Source of the DNA: Cephalopachus bancanus
Lineage: Eukaryota > Chordata > Mammalia > Primates > Tarsiidae
Direction of reading: 5' to 3'
NCBI GenBank assembly: GCA_027257055.1
Contig: JAPVLO010000007.1
Span: 1,426,001-1,490,000, forward strand
DNA length: 64,000 nucleotides
In this document: positions 30,695-41,080 of the stretch, one piece after another
Position numbering within the stretch: position 1 is the first letter of the stretch
Layout: every line of letters starts with the position of its first letter
Notes under the pieces: model-generated
Databases searched by the model: none
What the model was told of the DNA's origin: nothing
The model's input: the letters and a program-made list of their open reading frames with translations, nothing else
Program-made: the position numbers and the translations under genes

Positions 30695-31618
30695 CCAGGA
30701 ATGGTGCCATAGTTGGCTGGGGTTACGAACAAAATCCCATAGACTGGGTGGCTTAAGTCAGGGGTCCCTGACCCCTGGGTTCCATGACCACACAACAGGA
30801 GGTTAGCGGCAGGTGTGCAAGTGAATCTTCAGCTGTATTTATAGCCATTCCCCATTGCTCGCATTACTTCCTGAGCTCTGCCACCTGTCAGATCAGCTGC
30901 AACATTTGATTCTCATAGGAGCATGAGCGCTAGTGTGAACTGCACATGCAAGGGCTCTAGGTTTCATGCTCTTTATGAGAATCTAATGCCTGATTATCTG
31001 AGGTGGAGCTGAGGTGGTGATGCTAGCGCTAGGGCGTGGCTGCAAATACAGATTAACATCAGCAGTGAAGTTTGCACAGAGACCATAATAAACCAAGAGC
31101 TTGCAGACTCATATCAAAATAATAATTATTTCACCATATATAATAATGTAATAATAACAAAAATAAAGTGCACAATAAATGTAATGCACTTGAATCATCC
31201 CAAATCCATCCCCCCACCTCCCTGGTCCATGGAAAAATTGTCTTCCATGAAACTGGTCCCTGATGCCAAAAAGGTTGGAAATCACTGACTTAAACAATAG
31301 AAATGTATTTCTCACAGTTCTAGGGGCTGGAAGCCCAAGATCAAGGAGTTGGCTGATTTGGTTCCTGGTGAGTGAGGGCTCTCTTCCTGACTTGCAGACA
31401 GCAACCTTCTAGCTGTGTCCTCACATGGTGGAGAGAGAGCTCTGGTGTCTCTTCCTTTTTTTATAAGGGCACAAATTCCCTCATGGGGGCCCACCTTCAT
31501 GACCTCATTGAAACATATCACCCTCTCAAATTCCCCATCTTTTAATACTGTCACATCAGGGGCTTACAACTTAGACATATAATTTGGGGGGAACACAATT
31601 ATTCAGTCCATAAAAAAT
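30695..31618 (-). mobile_element. MLT1-type LTR split by MER1A-like element
   Basis: Left stub 'AAAATCCCATAGACTGGGTGGCTTA' and right part 'AACAATAGAAATGTATTTCTCACAGTTCTAGGGGCTGG' to 'ACACAATTATTCAGTCCATAA'. This is a well preserved antisense MLT1; joined it is about 390 bp. Confidence 0.88.
30759..31287. mobile_element. MER1A-like hAT MITE
   Basis: Starts CAGGGGTCCCTGACCCCTGG and ends 'CAAAAAGGTTGGAAATCACTG'. It contains the inverted 'GATTCTCATAGGAGC' and 'TTATGAGAATCTAATGCCTGAT' blocks. Its length of about 529 bp fits MER1A rather than the shorter MER1B. An A+T-rich middle (31100-31190) has AAT repeats. The 8-bp duplication (GCTTAAGT/ACTTAAAC) is worn. Confidence 0.82.
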
Positions 31619-32060
31619 GGCCCACACTAAGCTAATCAGCACCTTATCTGGGCCTGTTGGGGTCCTGCCTGGGTTTTTGGGGGTTGTTTGGTGGGTTTCT
31701 TTTTGTCTTTTAACAGGAACTGGGAGCTCTGTTAGAAGGTGAGGTGACAGCTGCAGAAGGCCACCTTCTTGCCTAGCAGAGGAGACCCTCTTAGAATAGG
31801 AAAGAATGAAGGCTGTAGAGAGCAGAGGTGGGAGGTCAGAAGTTTTGGACATCTTTGCCTCCCTGGACCCACTGGGCCTCAAGGTCTGTCTCCTGTCTGT
31901 CTCTTCTGTATTTATATGTGTCAGCCAATAAATCCCCTTTTTTTCTTCACATGTATTCATGTTCTATTTCTCTTCCTTGCAAGTGAAAGAATGTCAACAA
32001 CTCCAAGACTGGGTTAGGATTGGTTCTCTTCTTCTCTTGGGAGATGGAGCTGCAGGATGG
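31619..32060. other. Unique sequence
   Basis: No repeat recognised apart from T-rich stretches; no exon. Confidence 0.4.
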
Positions 32061-32064
32061 TGGG

Positions 32065-32245
32065 GAGGGGAGTGGCAAGTAGTGTGTGTTACTCTGGGTA
32101 AGATCCTCAACTTCCTGTGCCTCCATTTCTTGTCTGTAAAATGAGGCCAATAATAGTACACACCTAGCACAGTCGGTTATGAGGATTAAGTGAGCTGTGT
32201 ACGTGAGGGGCTTTGAATGTACATGGTGTGCAGTCTGCTCAGTAT
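32065..32245 (+). mobile_element. MIR SINE
   Basis: 'GTAAGATCCTCAACTTCCTGTGCCTCCATTTCTTGTCTGTAAAATGAGGCCAATAATAG', then 'GTTATGAGGATTAAGTGAG'. Confidence 0.85.
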
Positions 32246-32609
32246 GTGTTAGAGTCATTGCTGTAATCTCCCTCGTGTCTTGTGGCATGTGAACAGAGCC
32301 TTACGTGGCCCAAGTGCTGAAGGAAATGGACAAACCCTGAGTTAGAAGCAATATGCTCTCGTGACCTAGTTAGTAACCGGCTGGCGGATTTCTGGTCTGC
32401 TCACAAATGAGGGGTCTCTGGGTGCCCGCTGAGTCCTGGGAAATGCCTGGGGGACTGGCCTAGGCCTGTCTGTCCTGGGCTTCCCCTCTCTAATCTTCCA
32501 GGTTGGCTACACCAAGGCTGATTTGGGCTCAGCTGTGCCTTGCATGTGACAGAGAAGTAGAAAGAACACTGAACTTACAAGCCAGCAGTTCTACCCCACA
32601 GCTTCCTGA

Positions 32610-33345
32610 AGGAGCTCATGCACATGTGGGCAGGAGGCAGCACTAGGGTGTCCAGAACAGCACAGCATTGATGGCCAGAGCTGGATACCACCCAAAGACC
32701 CACTAGCAGGATGGTCGATCCATCAGATAGGGCAAACGCACACCATGGAACATGTCATGTGCTGGTGAGAGTGGGTGAGTTACAGCCACACGAGTCAACG
32801 TGGATGAGATGGAGGCACATCTCCAAGTGGCAGAAGAACCAAAGTGAATTTTTTAAAAGTGTTTTATTTTTTATAGAGACAAGGTCTTGCTATGTTGCTC
32901 AGGTTGATTCCGAACTCCTGGGCTCAAGTGATCCTCTCGCTTCAGCCTCCCAAAGTGCTGGGATTACAGGCATGAGCCACTGCACCTGGCAAAAGATACA
33001 TTTTTAATAAAGTTTGAAAACAAGCAGACCAAGCCCTGTGCTGTTTAGGGACACATTCACGTTTGGCAAAGACCGAAAGCAAAGCAAGGGAATGGGACAA
33101 CGATGAAATTTGGGTGCCATAATGTAGTCATGTCTTGGTGGATGGTGGGGGGAGTGGGGAGGGTGTCAGAATGGTTCCCAACTCGGCTTCCATGACTTGG
33201 GCAAGTTCTAGTTCAGTCATGGAGGAGTGGGTTCATGGCTGTTTGATTTATTATTATGCTTTATTGCTTAATATAAACTGCATATGTTCCTTAGTATATA
33301 GTCTTTCTTTGGCTTGTATTTGCCATCAGATACAGATATTTTTGT
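32610..33345 (+). mobile_element. Old L1/HAL1 3' fragment split by an Alu arm
   Basis: 'GTGTCCAGAACAGCACAGCATTGATGGCC..CCACCCAAAGACCC' and 'CACACGAGTCAACGTGGATGAGATGG' before the Alu arm. After it, 'AAAGTTTGAAAACAAGCAGACCAAG' and 'GGTGGATGGTGGGGGGAGTGGGG'. Highly decayed. Confidence 0.55.
32862..32991 (-). mobile_element. Free right Alu monomer (FRAM-like)
   Basis: One arm only: 'TTTTTTATAGAGACAAGGTCTTGC' to 'GAGCCACTGCACCTGGC'. Confidence 0.8.
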
Positions 33346-33355
33346 TTCTACTTTC

Positions 33356-33438
33356 TCAAACTCCTGCCTCAAATGATCCTCCCAGTTTGGTCTCCCAAAG
33401 TGCTGTGATTACAGGTGTGCGCCACCATGCCCAGCCTT
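33356..33438 (-). mobile_element. Alu fragment
   Basis: 'TCAAACTCCTGCCTCAAATGATCCTCCCAG' to 'GCGCCACCATGCCCAGCC'; only about 80 bp survive. Confidence 0.7.
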
Positions 33439-33559
33439 GCTTTCCATGTTGTATTCCCTTTTCTTTTTAATGAGTAGAGATCATTTTATCTCTGAAAAAA
33501 TAAATTTAAAAAATTTTAAGCGCACTGGACTTGGAGTCCAAAGCCATAGATTTGAAGTA

Positions 33560-34295
33560 GCTCCTTCCCACAACCACTGTCATCGCCAGATCCCTGCAAC
33601 TGCCTCTTCCCGGCCTCCAACCTCATCCTCTCCTCTTCAGCGTCTCTTTGGTCTCAGAGGAATTTTTGTAACCATAGATGGCATTAGGTCACTTTCCTGA
33701 TTAAAACCTCCTGCTTCCTGTGGCTGAGTCTATCTCTGTCTTTTGTAGCCAGGTGTAGAGTTCCCTGAACCACAAACCTGCCTTCTGTGTTGTGCCTTTG
33801 CTCAAGCTGTACCTGGGAGAACAAGGCAGGTCTAAGCAGCTGTTTCTGAGGCTCGGAGCCCAGCACCAGACCAGATCTGAGCTCTGTCTTCTACCATGAA
33901 TTCTTCCCCAAATGACTTTTCTGCCCTTGACTGATTATTCAGGGCTCATTTCACATAACGCCTCTTCCAGGAAGCCTTCCCTGATGCCTACTCTTTGTCC
34001 TCCCAGCTCCTCTCGTAACCCCTATCAAAGTATTCTAAACTTTCCATAGTGCTTGAAATTATCTGTATATGTGTCTCCTCCATTAGACTGTAAGCTACCC
34101 AAAGGTGAGAACTGGTTATTATTTTGGTTTGTTTCAGTAGTAACTGCACAGGTCCTGGCACGGTGGCACAGGAATGTTAGTTGAGGGGCAGGATTTTATT
34201 TGTTTTGCTCATATGTGAATTCTAAGTGTCTAGAAGAGGGCCTGGCAGAGGGTAGACATGCCATTAGTGGTTAATGAATGAATGAATGAATAGAT
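33560..34295 (+). mobile_element. L2 LINE, long 3' segment
   Basis: 'TAGGTCACTTTCCTGATTAAAACCTCCTGCTTCC', 'TTCCAGGAAGCCTTCCCTGATGCC', 'CATTAGACTGTAAGCTACCCAAAGGTGAGAACTG' and the tail 'GTTAATGAATGAATGAATGAATAG'. One of the clearest L2 copies here. 33517-33555 upstream has MIR-like 'CGCACTGGACTTGGAGTCC'. Confidence 0.8.
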
Positions 34296-34299
34296 GCTA

Positions 34300-34482
34300 A
34301 CTGAGTGGAAGTCTACTACTTAGAATCTGTGTGAGCTTGGGTGAGACACGTAACCTCTCTGAGCCTCCTTTTCTTTCTCTCTGAATGGGGATATTAGTAG
34401 TACTGTGCTTGAGGTCACTGTGAGTCGGTGAAAAGATGCATGTGACAGAGCCCAGCACATGTCAGGCACACAGCTTGGGCTG
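34300..34482 (+). mobile_element. MIR SINE
   Basis: 'GAATCTGTGTGAGCTTGGGTGAGACACGTAACCTCTCTGAGCCTCC', 'GGGATATTAGTAGTACTG', 'GAGCCCAGCACATGTCAGGCACACAG'. Confidence 0.9.
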
Positions 34483-34884
34483 GTTGCTTATGAATCTAAG
34501 TCTGACCCCAAAGGCCTCAGACAAGTTCCCAGTAGGCTTTGAGGCCGTCCGTCTGCACTCAGAGGCCCCTCTCAGCCTCCCTGTGTGGTCCATGGGAAAG
34601 GGAGACACAGGTCTGTCATCCTGCTCCTCGGCCAAGGGCCAGTGACCTCTGGGAGACACCTCTCACTGCTGGGTCAGCAGATCTGTTGATGACTGGGCAG
34701 CATCACCGAGTCCCCAGAGCCCAGCTGGTCAGTGCAGCCAAGGTCACGGTCCCCATTCCCTGAATGACTCTTTCTTTAAATAGAGGCAAACACTTCTGTG
34801 ACAGTCACAGGCAGCCCCTAACTCAGCCAGCTGCATGACTGCTCTCTCAGGTTCCTCTGGAGTCTAAAATGCCAGAGGGGAGGC

Positions 34885-35062
34885 AGCATGGAGGTAGAGT
34901 CATACAGCTTTGGGTTCCAGTGCTCCCACTTCTAACTGTGTGACCCTGGGCAAGTGACTTCACACCTCTGAGCCTCAGTCTCCACATCTGTGAAATGGGA
35001 AACAAAACCTATCCAAGGAGGATATTATGAGTAGAGATAATGCATGTAATCCTCCCAGTTAA
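34885..35062 (+). mobile_element. MIR SINE
   Basis: 'TACAGCTTTGGGTTCCAGTGCTCCCACTTCTAACTGTGTGACCCTGGGCAAGTGACTTCACACCTCTGAGCCTCAG'; the best-preserved MIR in the window. Confidence 0.92.
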
Positions 35063-35750
35063 GTGGCCTTCGCTAAAGTGTTCTATAATTATCAAACACA
35101 TAATAAAATGGAAAACTATAAGACATACTGGTTGTACGACAGAGTCTGAGGCTGGGGATGACTGCACTTGGGTGGACTTTCTTATGTGGAACTGACCTTC
35201 AAGTTCTGTGCACGTGTGCTTCTGCGTGTGTGTGCATCTGTGTGTTATATATAGACAGACATATACGTCCACAAATAGACACTTTGCATTATATAAGAAA
35301 TGATATCACAGGGAAATGTGTAGGTATTATTGAGCATGTTCATATAAATGAGTGAACAAAGAGATGGCAGGGATGCCAGATGAGCTGTACAATCTGCCCA
35401 AACCCAGGTGTCTATCTTACTGTCGCTGGTGCACACAGAGAGGGCTCAGGACGTGACCTCCATGCCCTGAGCACCTGCTCCCCGCATGCAGCACATGCCC
35501 CTGTGGCCTTGCTGCTGCCGCCGCCACGCTGAGCTGATCCTGTCCCTCAGCCAGGACCGACTTTCATAGTACAGCAGATTTCTCCTTCACAGCACTTGTC
35601 ACAGTTGACACTTCATATTTATTTGTAATGGTCACTTTACGTGTTTCCTTCACTAGACGGATGGTTAGCTACATTGAGGTCAGCGGTCTCATCTGATTTT
35701 GCTCTGTTTGCTTTGCAGCACCCCTTAGGTTGTGTGGTGCAGTGTAGATG
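35063..35750. other. Unique sequence with TG/TA-rich stretch
   Basis: 35210-35300 alternates TG and TA words (GTGTGTGTGCATCTGTGTGTTATATATAGAC). No gene; a low-copy L2-like tail may run into the satellite at 35755. Confidence 0.4.
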
Positions 35751-35754
35751 CTTG

Positions 35755-36030
35755 AAAGAAGAATTGAATAAATGGATGGGTGGATAGTCAGATAAATGGA
35801 CAGATGACTGGTTGGATGGATGGATGAGTGGTTGTGTGGATGAATGATTCAATGGATGGTCAGGTGGATGATAGATGGATGGGTAGATGGATAGAGGGAA
35901 AATGGATGGATGTATGGAAGTATAGATGGATGAATGGATGGTTGGAAAGATGGATGGAAGATGAATTAATGGAAGATGGATGGATGGATGGATGGATGGA
36001 TGGATGGATGGATGGATGGATGGATGAATA
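35755..36030. repeat. (GGAT)n tetranucleotide satellite
   Basis: Irregular GGAT/GGTT/AGAT units become a pure GGAT run at about 35968-36025. Long frames on both strands come from the repeat. Confidence 0.95.
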
Positions 36031-36247
36031 TCACAGACTTTCTCTAAAGAAGCATACCGTCTATTTAGACTCATAAGATCTAGACCCAGAAAATGATCTG
36101 TGATAACTTAAGACATTGTGTGGTCAAGGGTCCTCTGCCCAGTTATGGAAGAAACTATTTCTGTGAGATGAATCGAGAGGAGGAAGGTCTTGTGGTCGGC
36201 AAGCGTGGAGGGAGGCCCACGATCGTCTCCTTGAAGAATGGTCCTTG

Positions 36248-36404
36248 GGTTTTTTTTGTTTGTTTTTTGTTTTTTGAGTTGGAGTCTCACTCTGTTGCCC
36301 AGACTGGAGTGCAGTGGCCGCTCCCGGCCACCGCAGCCTCGATGCAGACCTGCTGGGGGCTCTGGCGATCCTTCCGTCTCAGCCTTCCGAGTAGCTGGAA
36401 CTAC
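36248..36404 (-). mobile_element. 5'-truncated lineage-specific Alu
   Basis: Only the 3' half of the right arm is present. The A-tail (as T/G-rich DNA) is followed by GAGTTGGAGTCTCACTCTGT and 'GTGGCCGCTCCCGGCCACCG', and it stops at 'GGAACTAC'. An exact 8-bp duplication GGTCCTTG (36240-36247, 36405-36412) shows that truncation happened at insertion. It has a small internal insertion (GATGCAGACC) relative to the copies at 40.0 and 62.0 kb. Confidence 0.88.
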
Positions 36405-36529
36405 GGTCCTTGTTTCTATCAAGCAGGAGATACATTTTCAAAAGACCAAAGGGCAGACTTTTCCAATTGTCAACAACTTCTCGGTGTCTTTGCGGAAACT
36501 CAGTACTGCATCGTTTCAATTCCTCGTGC

Positions 36530-37060
36530 CAGGCCCTGTGCCAGGTTCTGAGGGCACAGAGGTGAACCAGAGGGCCTCTGTCTGAGAGCCTCAGAGACGG
36601 GGGAGGCAGAGCTATAAACAGTGAAACCAGGCCGGCCACAAGAGAGGCAGAGCAAAGAAGAAACAAAATGACCCAGTCATTTTGGTGGGTACAGGTGGTT
36701 GGACAAAAAGGAGGGAGAAGGTATGTTGTGTTTAAACTGACTCCTGAGGGGTTGGTGGGAGTGTCCCCACTCTGTCCCAGTGAGGGAAATTTTCCTGGTA
36801 GAGAAAAAAGTTCAGGCAAAGCAGAGGCCCAGGTGAGAGATCGTGGCTCCCTGGCCTGAGAGCCAGCTGCTCACGGGGGAAGTGAGAGAAGAGTTTGGGG
36901 ATTTGTTGCGGGGGATGCCTGCTTGGCCGAAGTTGGTGGGGAGCTCTTGGTGGCATTTAAGCAAGAGGGGGACCTGGTCAAACTTGAGGAAAGGGACAGA
37001 GGGGGTGAGTTGGGAGGGAGGTCATGGCAAGTCTGCAAGTGGCACAGGTCTAAGCAGAAG
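36530..37060 (+). mobile_element. Old unnamed interspersed repeat
   Basis: 'CCAGGCCCTGTGCCAGGTTCTGAGGGCACAGAGGTGAACC', 'AGGGAAATTTTCCTGGTAGAG', 'GGTGGCATTTAAGCAAGAGGGGGACCTGGTCAAAC'. Same family as 59277-59800. Confidence 0.45.
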
Positions 37061-38215
37061 CAGTGAACTAGGAGGTCAGAGAAGGATACCCCACACATCT
37101 TGGGCAGGGCATCCTCGTGCATTCATCTCTGAAAGCGGGAGGGAAGCAAGGAAAGGCTTATTATCCCTCTGTCCAGAGCAAATCACAGGCTGAGGAGGTG
37201 GTGATTGCCTTTCCTGCTCCAGGAGCCTCAAGTAATCTGACCTACCCTTGTCCCCCACCCCCATAATGTCTGTCCTGGGATCCACCTGTCAACCAGACGC
37301 AGAAAGGAAGGGCAAACCATGCAGAGCTACAGGGAGGCAGAGCACAGGACCAGCTTCCCCTGGGATTGGGGTGGGGGAGTGAGGGGGGCTTGATGGGCAG
37401 GCAAGGGGCTTGAGACAGGGGAAGAACATGGAAAACTGAGGAACGTAACCCTTGGCAAAATCCAAAAGAAGAGGGATACCAAGAAAGGTTATAACCACAG
37501 CCATGGGCAGGAGTTTCTAGTTCTAAGCAGATGTTAGGGGGAAGGTTTCAGAGGGAACATATTTACCAGGAGAATTCTGGGAGAAATGACTCAGGGTTCC
37601 ACAACAGCTAATATGGTATGGATGGTTTGGAACATGTATATATCTTTATCTCCGAAAATACTGTTTGTTTTTTTAAAGGAGATCCCCTAGGGCCAGAATC
37701 ACAAATGCATGCCTACAGGACAGCAGGTTCAAAACACAATAGCTCAAGCATCACAGTCAACTGCAAGTGACACTAAACTGCAGCATCCAGGACACAATAG
37801 AGAGGAGGAGGGATGCACAAAATAGATAGCACAGATCCATAAAGACATAGCAGCAGGTAAGTTCCCACTGTGGCCACCATGTAGGAATATGGGACTGGGT
37901 GGCCGTGTTTTCTGATTTCTCAAAAAAAATTCAGAAATATGGGTTTTTAGAGGAAACCTCCTGATTTGTAAATGGTAGCAGCTAGTTCCTTTTTTTTCAA
38001 GCCATCGTTACTAGCCACCCTGTGCAAACAAACAAAACTCACACAACCAGTGGAGTGTCTGTGGGTCCTTCTGCTCCCTGACAACTTTGCAAACACACAC
38101 CATGTCAGGCCTGCTGCCTTTGCCAGTGTCGGCAGCCCTCCCCCGAGGGGTCTGGAGAGAGTGTGGGACTGGGGTCAGTTGTGGCATTTATGTGTGGTGG
38201 GGTTCCACCTCCAAT
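37061..38215. other. Unassigned sequence
   Basis: 37680-37990 looks like an old transposon ('CACTGTGGCCACCATGTAGGAATATGGGACTGGGTGGCCGTG..TCAAAAAAAATTCAGAAAT') that I cannot name. No exon. Confidence 0.35.
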
Positions 38216-38217
38216 GT

Positions 38218-38300
38218 GCGTTCTTGAGCAAACTGCAATGTCTCCAGGCCTCAGTTTATCCTACTGATAGCATGGCAGAGAGCTCTCCATGGGTCTTTCT
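38218..38300 (+). mobile_element. MIR SINE fragment
   Basis: 'TTCTTGAGCAAACTGCAATGTCTCCAGGCCTCAGTTTATCC'. Confidence 0.6.
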
Positions 38301-38620
38301 GGCCAAAATTCTCTTCTTTTTCAACGTCTCCAAGTCACTAACACCGTCTGCTGATGTTAGGCCCTCTGCCACTCACTCGAAGTCCCCTGCCCAAGATCAC
38401 GCAGCTATGCACACAGAAAAGACTGAATTCCAGCCCACACCTCACTGACTTCAAAGGTCATTGGCTCAGTGACTAACCTGCCTTCAGTGAAAGCAAATCA
38501 CTAAATAATTCAGGCAGCTCTCAGGGAAAGAGAATATGTTGGGTTCCCCTTAGGGTGCCAAGGGACTTCAAGGAGATCCTCATTGTTCTTTCTTATAGCT
38601 CATGTGGCAGTATTTCTCTC

Positions 38621-38638
38621 TGACCTTGTAAAAGGTCA
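38621..38638. promoter_or_regulatory. Perfect ER6 nuclear-receptor-type element
   Basis: TGACCT, six bases (TGTAAA), AGGTCA: two exact consensus half-sites everted with a 6-bp spacer. An imperfect tandem copy of the same 18-bp unit follows at 38640-38657. ER6 elements are known targets of RXR heterodimers such as PXR and VDR; function here is inferred. Confidence 0.55.
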
Positions 38639-38934
38639 GGACCTTGTAAAAGGCAGGAAACAGAGGGCTTCACAAAAGGCAAGAGGAATGAACAACATTA
38701 AATGCACTAGGGGTCTTCCCCTAAACTGCAAGCAGGCCCACCAGGCATCAGTTGGCAGAAGCGCAGAGGCACCCCTAGGGAAAGAATCACCCCAAAAAGC
38801 AAGAGAGTGAGATGCACTACCATGCCGAGAACTCAGGCTCGGCTGGGGAGGGGCAACTCAATACAGCTAAGTAGCCGTTACTTTCCCAGAAGCGGGGACT
38901 GGAGGACCTAGAAAGCTTATTTCATTAGTGTCTG

Positions 38935-39540
38935 TTGGACTCTGTGAGCACACAAGGCTGTTCCCCCCCAGATTGCTTACCCTTCAGTTTTTCAAATGTC
39001 ATCACTTTCTACTCGCTTGTTGAAGTCAGAAACCTGGGATTACCCTTGTCCTTTTCTTTCCGCTCAAGTTTTAAATTTGTTTCGTTGCCAAATTTTGTGA
39101 CTCTCCCCAAAATGTCTCACATCTGCATCAACTTCTCTCTGTCTTCCCTGCCCATCCATGGCCCCTCGGTCATCCCTGCCCATCCACGGGCCTCCATCCT
39201 CTCCATCTGTCCATGGCCTCTCTGTCTTCCCTGTCCATCCAAGGCCCCTCTGTCCTCCCATCTATCCATGGCCCCTCTGTCTGCACCGTTCGTCCTCTGC
39301 TGGTCTCTGCTTTCACTCCTGCTCTCTTCCAGTCGATTGGACACAGCAGCTAGAGAAATCTGTGTACAGAGCAGATCTGACCCTGTCACTCTTCTGCTTG
39401 AAGGCCCTTTGAAGGCTCCCAGGGCACCTTAATAAACCCAAGCTTCTCCTATGTCCTACAGATCCTTCCGCTATCTGCCCTCACACCATGCTCAGCCACC
39501 CTGGCATCTCTTCAGTTCCTGAAATATGTCAAGTGCTTTC
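38935..39540 (+). mobile_element. L2 LINE with internal minisatellite
   Basis: 'TTGTTGAAGTCAGAAACCTGGGATTACCCTTGTCC', 'TCGATTGGACACAGCAGCTAGAGAAATC', 'GATCTGACCCTGTCACTCTTCTGCTTGAAGGCCC' and 'TTCAGTTCCTGAAATATGTCAAG' are L2 landmarks. Confidence 0.8.
39136..39284 (+). repeat. Minisatellite, about 5 x 28 bp
   Basis: Five diverged units of the form TCTGTCTTCCCTGCCCATCC followed by ATGGCCCC. It expanded inside the L2. Confidence 0.8.
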
Positions 39541-39544
39541 TGGC

Positions 39545-39650
39545 TTCAGAGTCAGACCTACCTGGATTTGAATCCCAGGAAATCTTGAGCAAGTGACTTC
39601 ACCTCTTTGAGTTCTACTCTATCTCTGAAATGGGTATACCTGTGCAGTCT
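39545..39650 (+). mobile_element. MIR SINE
   Basis: 'CTTCAGAGTCAGACCTACCTGGATTTGAATCCC', 'CTTGAGCAAGTGACTTCACCTCTTTGAG', 'ATCTCTGAAATGGG'. Confidence 0.8.
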
Positions 39651-39871
39651 CAACCAATAGGACATATGCAGATCACTCCTGTGCTTTAATGCTCCAACCT
39701 CAGGGGAGAAGGAGGAGTGAGAGGGCTTCAACTCATCTGACAATCTTACCTTCACCCTCTCCTTGAACAAAAACAGGATAAGTCAAAGACACTCATGAAG
39801 TTTGGCTTCTTTTTGAGTGAGTCGTACAATCAAATATCAACTGTTTTCTCTTAAAAAAATTACAAAATCCA

Positions 39872-40163
39872 GCTGGGCTCGGTGGCTCAGCCTGTAATCC
39901 CGCGCCTTTGGGAGGCTGAGGTGAATGGATTGCCTGAGCCCGAAGGTTCGAGACCTGCCTGGGCGGGCGAGACCTCATCTCTACAATAAATCAAAAAATC
40001 AGCTGGGCGTGGTAGCTCATGCCTGTAATTCCAGCTACTTGGAAGATTAAGGCGGAAGGATCGCCAGAGCCCAGCAGGTTGAGGCTGCGGTGGCCGGGAG
40101 CGGCCACTGCACTCCAGTCTGGGCAACAGAGTGAGACTCCAACTCAAAAAAAAAAAAAAAAAA
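39872..40163 (+). mobile_element. Lineage-specific AluJ-derived element, full and young
   Basis: Starts GCTGGGCTCGGTGGCTCAGC (one base shorter than standard Alu at CTCA(C)GCCT). It carries 'CTACAATAAATCAAAAAATC' in the linker and 'GGTGGCCGGGAGCGGCCACT' in the right arm, and ends 'GAGACTCCAACTC' plus an A-tail. Exact duplication TTACAAAATCCA (39860-39871, 40164-40175) extends into an A-run after CTTT. This is the reference copy for the type in this window. Confidence 0.95.
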
Positions 40164-40189
40164 TTACAAAATCCATACCGCTTTATTGT

Positions 40190-40600
40190 GAATTTTGTGT
40201 TAATCACTCCTTTGTTTCTTTTTATGCTTTTGTGACCTATTTATGGATTCCTAAACAACGTACAGCTAGTTTTGCCTGGTTTTGGACTTTGTGTGAATGG
40301 AATCCTGCTGTGTGTCCTCTGTGACTTGTTTCTTTATTGGCGTCTGGATCTGGGGCTCACCCAAGCCCGTGCATGCAGCAGGTATTTACTCATTGTTACT
40401 GCCAGGTTTCCTACACTGGAGGAACACAGTCCGACTTTCTCATGTGTTCTGCTCTCTGTAGGCATTTGGGCTGTGCCACTTTTGCTACTGTGAACAGTCC
40501 TGCTGTGCACAGGCTTGTGCGTGTCCCCTGGCACCAGCACGTGAGAGTTCCCAGCGGGGCCGCAACCAGGTGTGCAGCTATGCCTTCCAGCTTGTGCTCC
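40190..40600 (-). mobile_element. Old L1/HAL1 fragment
   Basis: 'TTTATGCTTTTGTGACCTATTTATGGATTCCTAAACAACGTACAG', 'TTTTGGACTTTGTGTGAATGGAATCCTGCTGTGTG' and 'GTGTCCCCTGGCACCAGCACGTGAGAGTT' are antisense wording of an old L1-like element. Confidence 0.55.
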
Positions 40601-41070
40601 TGCTCAGCTTTCCTAGGTCAGGCCCACCATTTTCAAAGGGACTGATCCACGACGGTTCTCTCACCACATCCTTTGGCACCTCATTGTGGCTTGGATTCTC
40701 AAGAATTATCAGAGTATTGTTCAACACCTCTAGTTTCTGCATGCAGCCCACCAGGACCTCTGCTGAAATCCTGCTCAGACCCTCTTGGGTTGACTGCAGC
40801 TTGAACAAACCCAGGAACAATGAAGCCCACTTTTCTGGGATAAATTCCTCTAGAATAAAATTCAAAATCCTTGCAGTGCCAACACAACACCATCCCATGC
40901 ACTGACCTGCCTGTTTCTGTTTGAACACTCTGGACATGTTCCATCTTGGGGCACGTACCCTTGGAGGCCTGCTGCAGGGACACTCTTCCCAGATCTTCCT
41001 TTCCCTGGCTCTTCCATCTCTCAGTCTACTCATTTCTGTGCCCGGGATCTCTAACCACCGTGTCTCAAAG
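40601..41070. other. Unique sequence
   Basis: Frames on both strands at 40570-41033 are up to 151 codons long. They overlap in opposite directions and show no domain, and the flanks are repeat relics. I do not call a gene. Confidence 0.35.
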
Positions 41071-41080
41071 ACAGGCCACT

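Noticed and set aside
33520..33556. Possible tRNA (CACTGGACTTGGAGTCC, then GATTTGAA)
   Set aside because: Only a B-box-like word remains; the context is a MIR-type SINE head, with no acceptor stem.
35637..36076. 145-codon minus frame of His-Pro-Ser-Ile repeats
   Set aside because: It is the GGAT satellite read in phase.
37972..38448. 158-codon plus frame
   Set aside because: Contains a MIR fragment (38218-38300) and has no recognisable domain, splice signals or coding texture.
38935..39432. 165-codon plus frame
   Set aside because: Explained by an L2 relic with an internal minisatellite.
40578..41033. 151-codon minus frame
   Set aside because: No domain; opposite-strand frames of similar length overlap it, and the flanks are L1/Alu relics.
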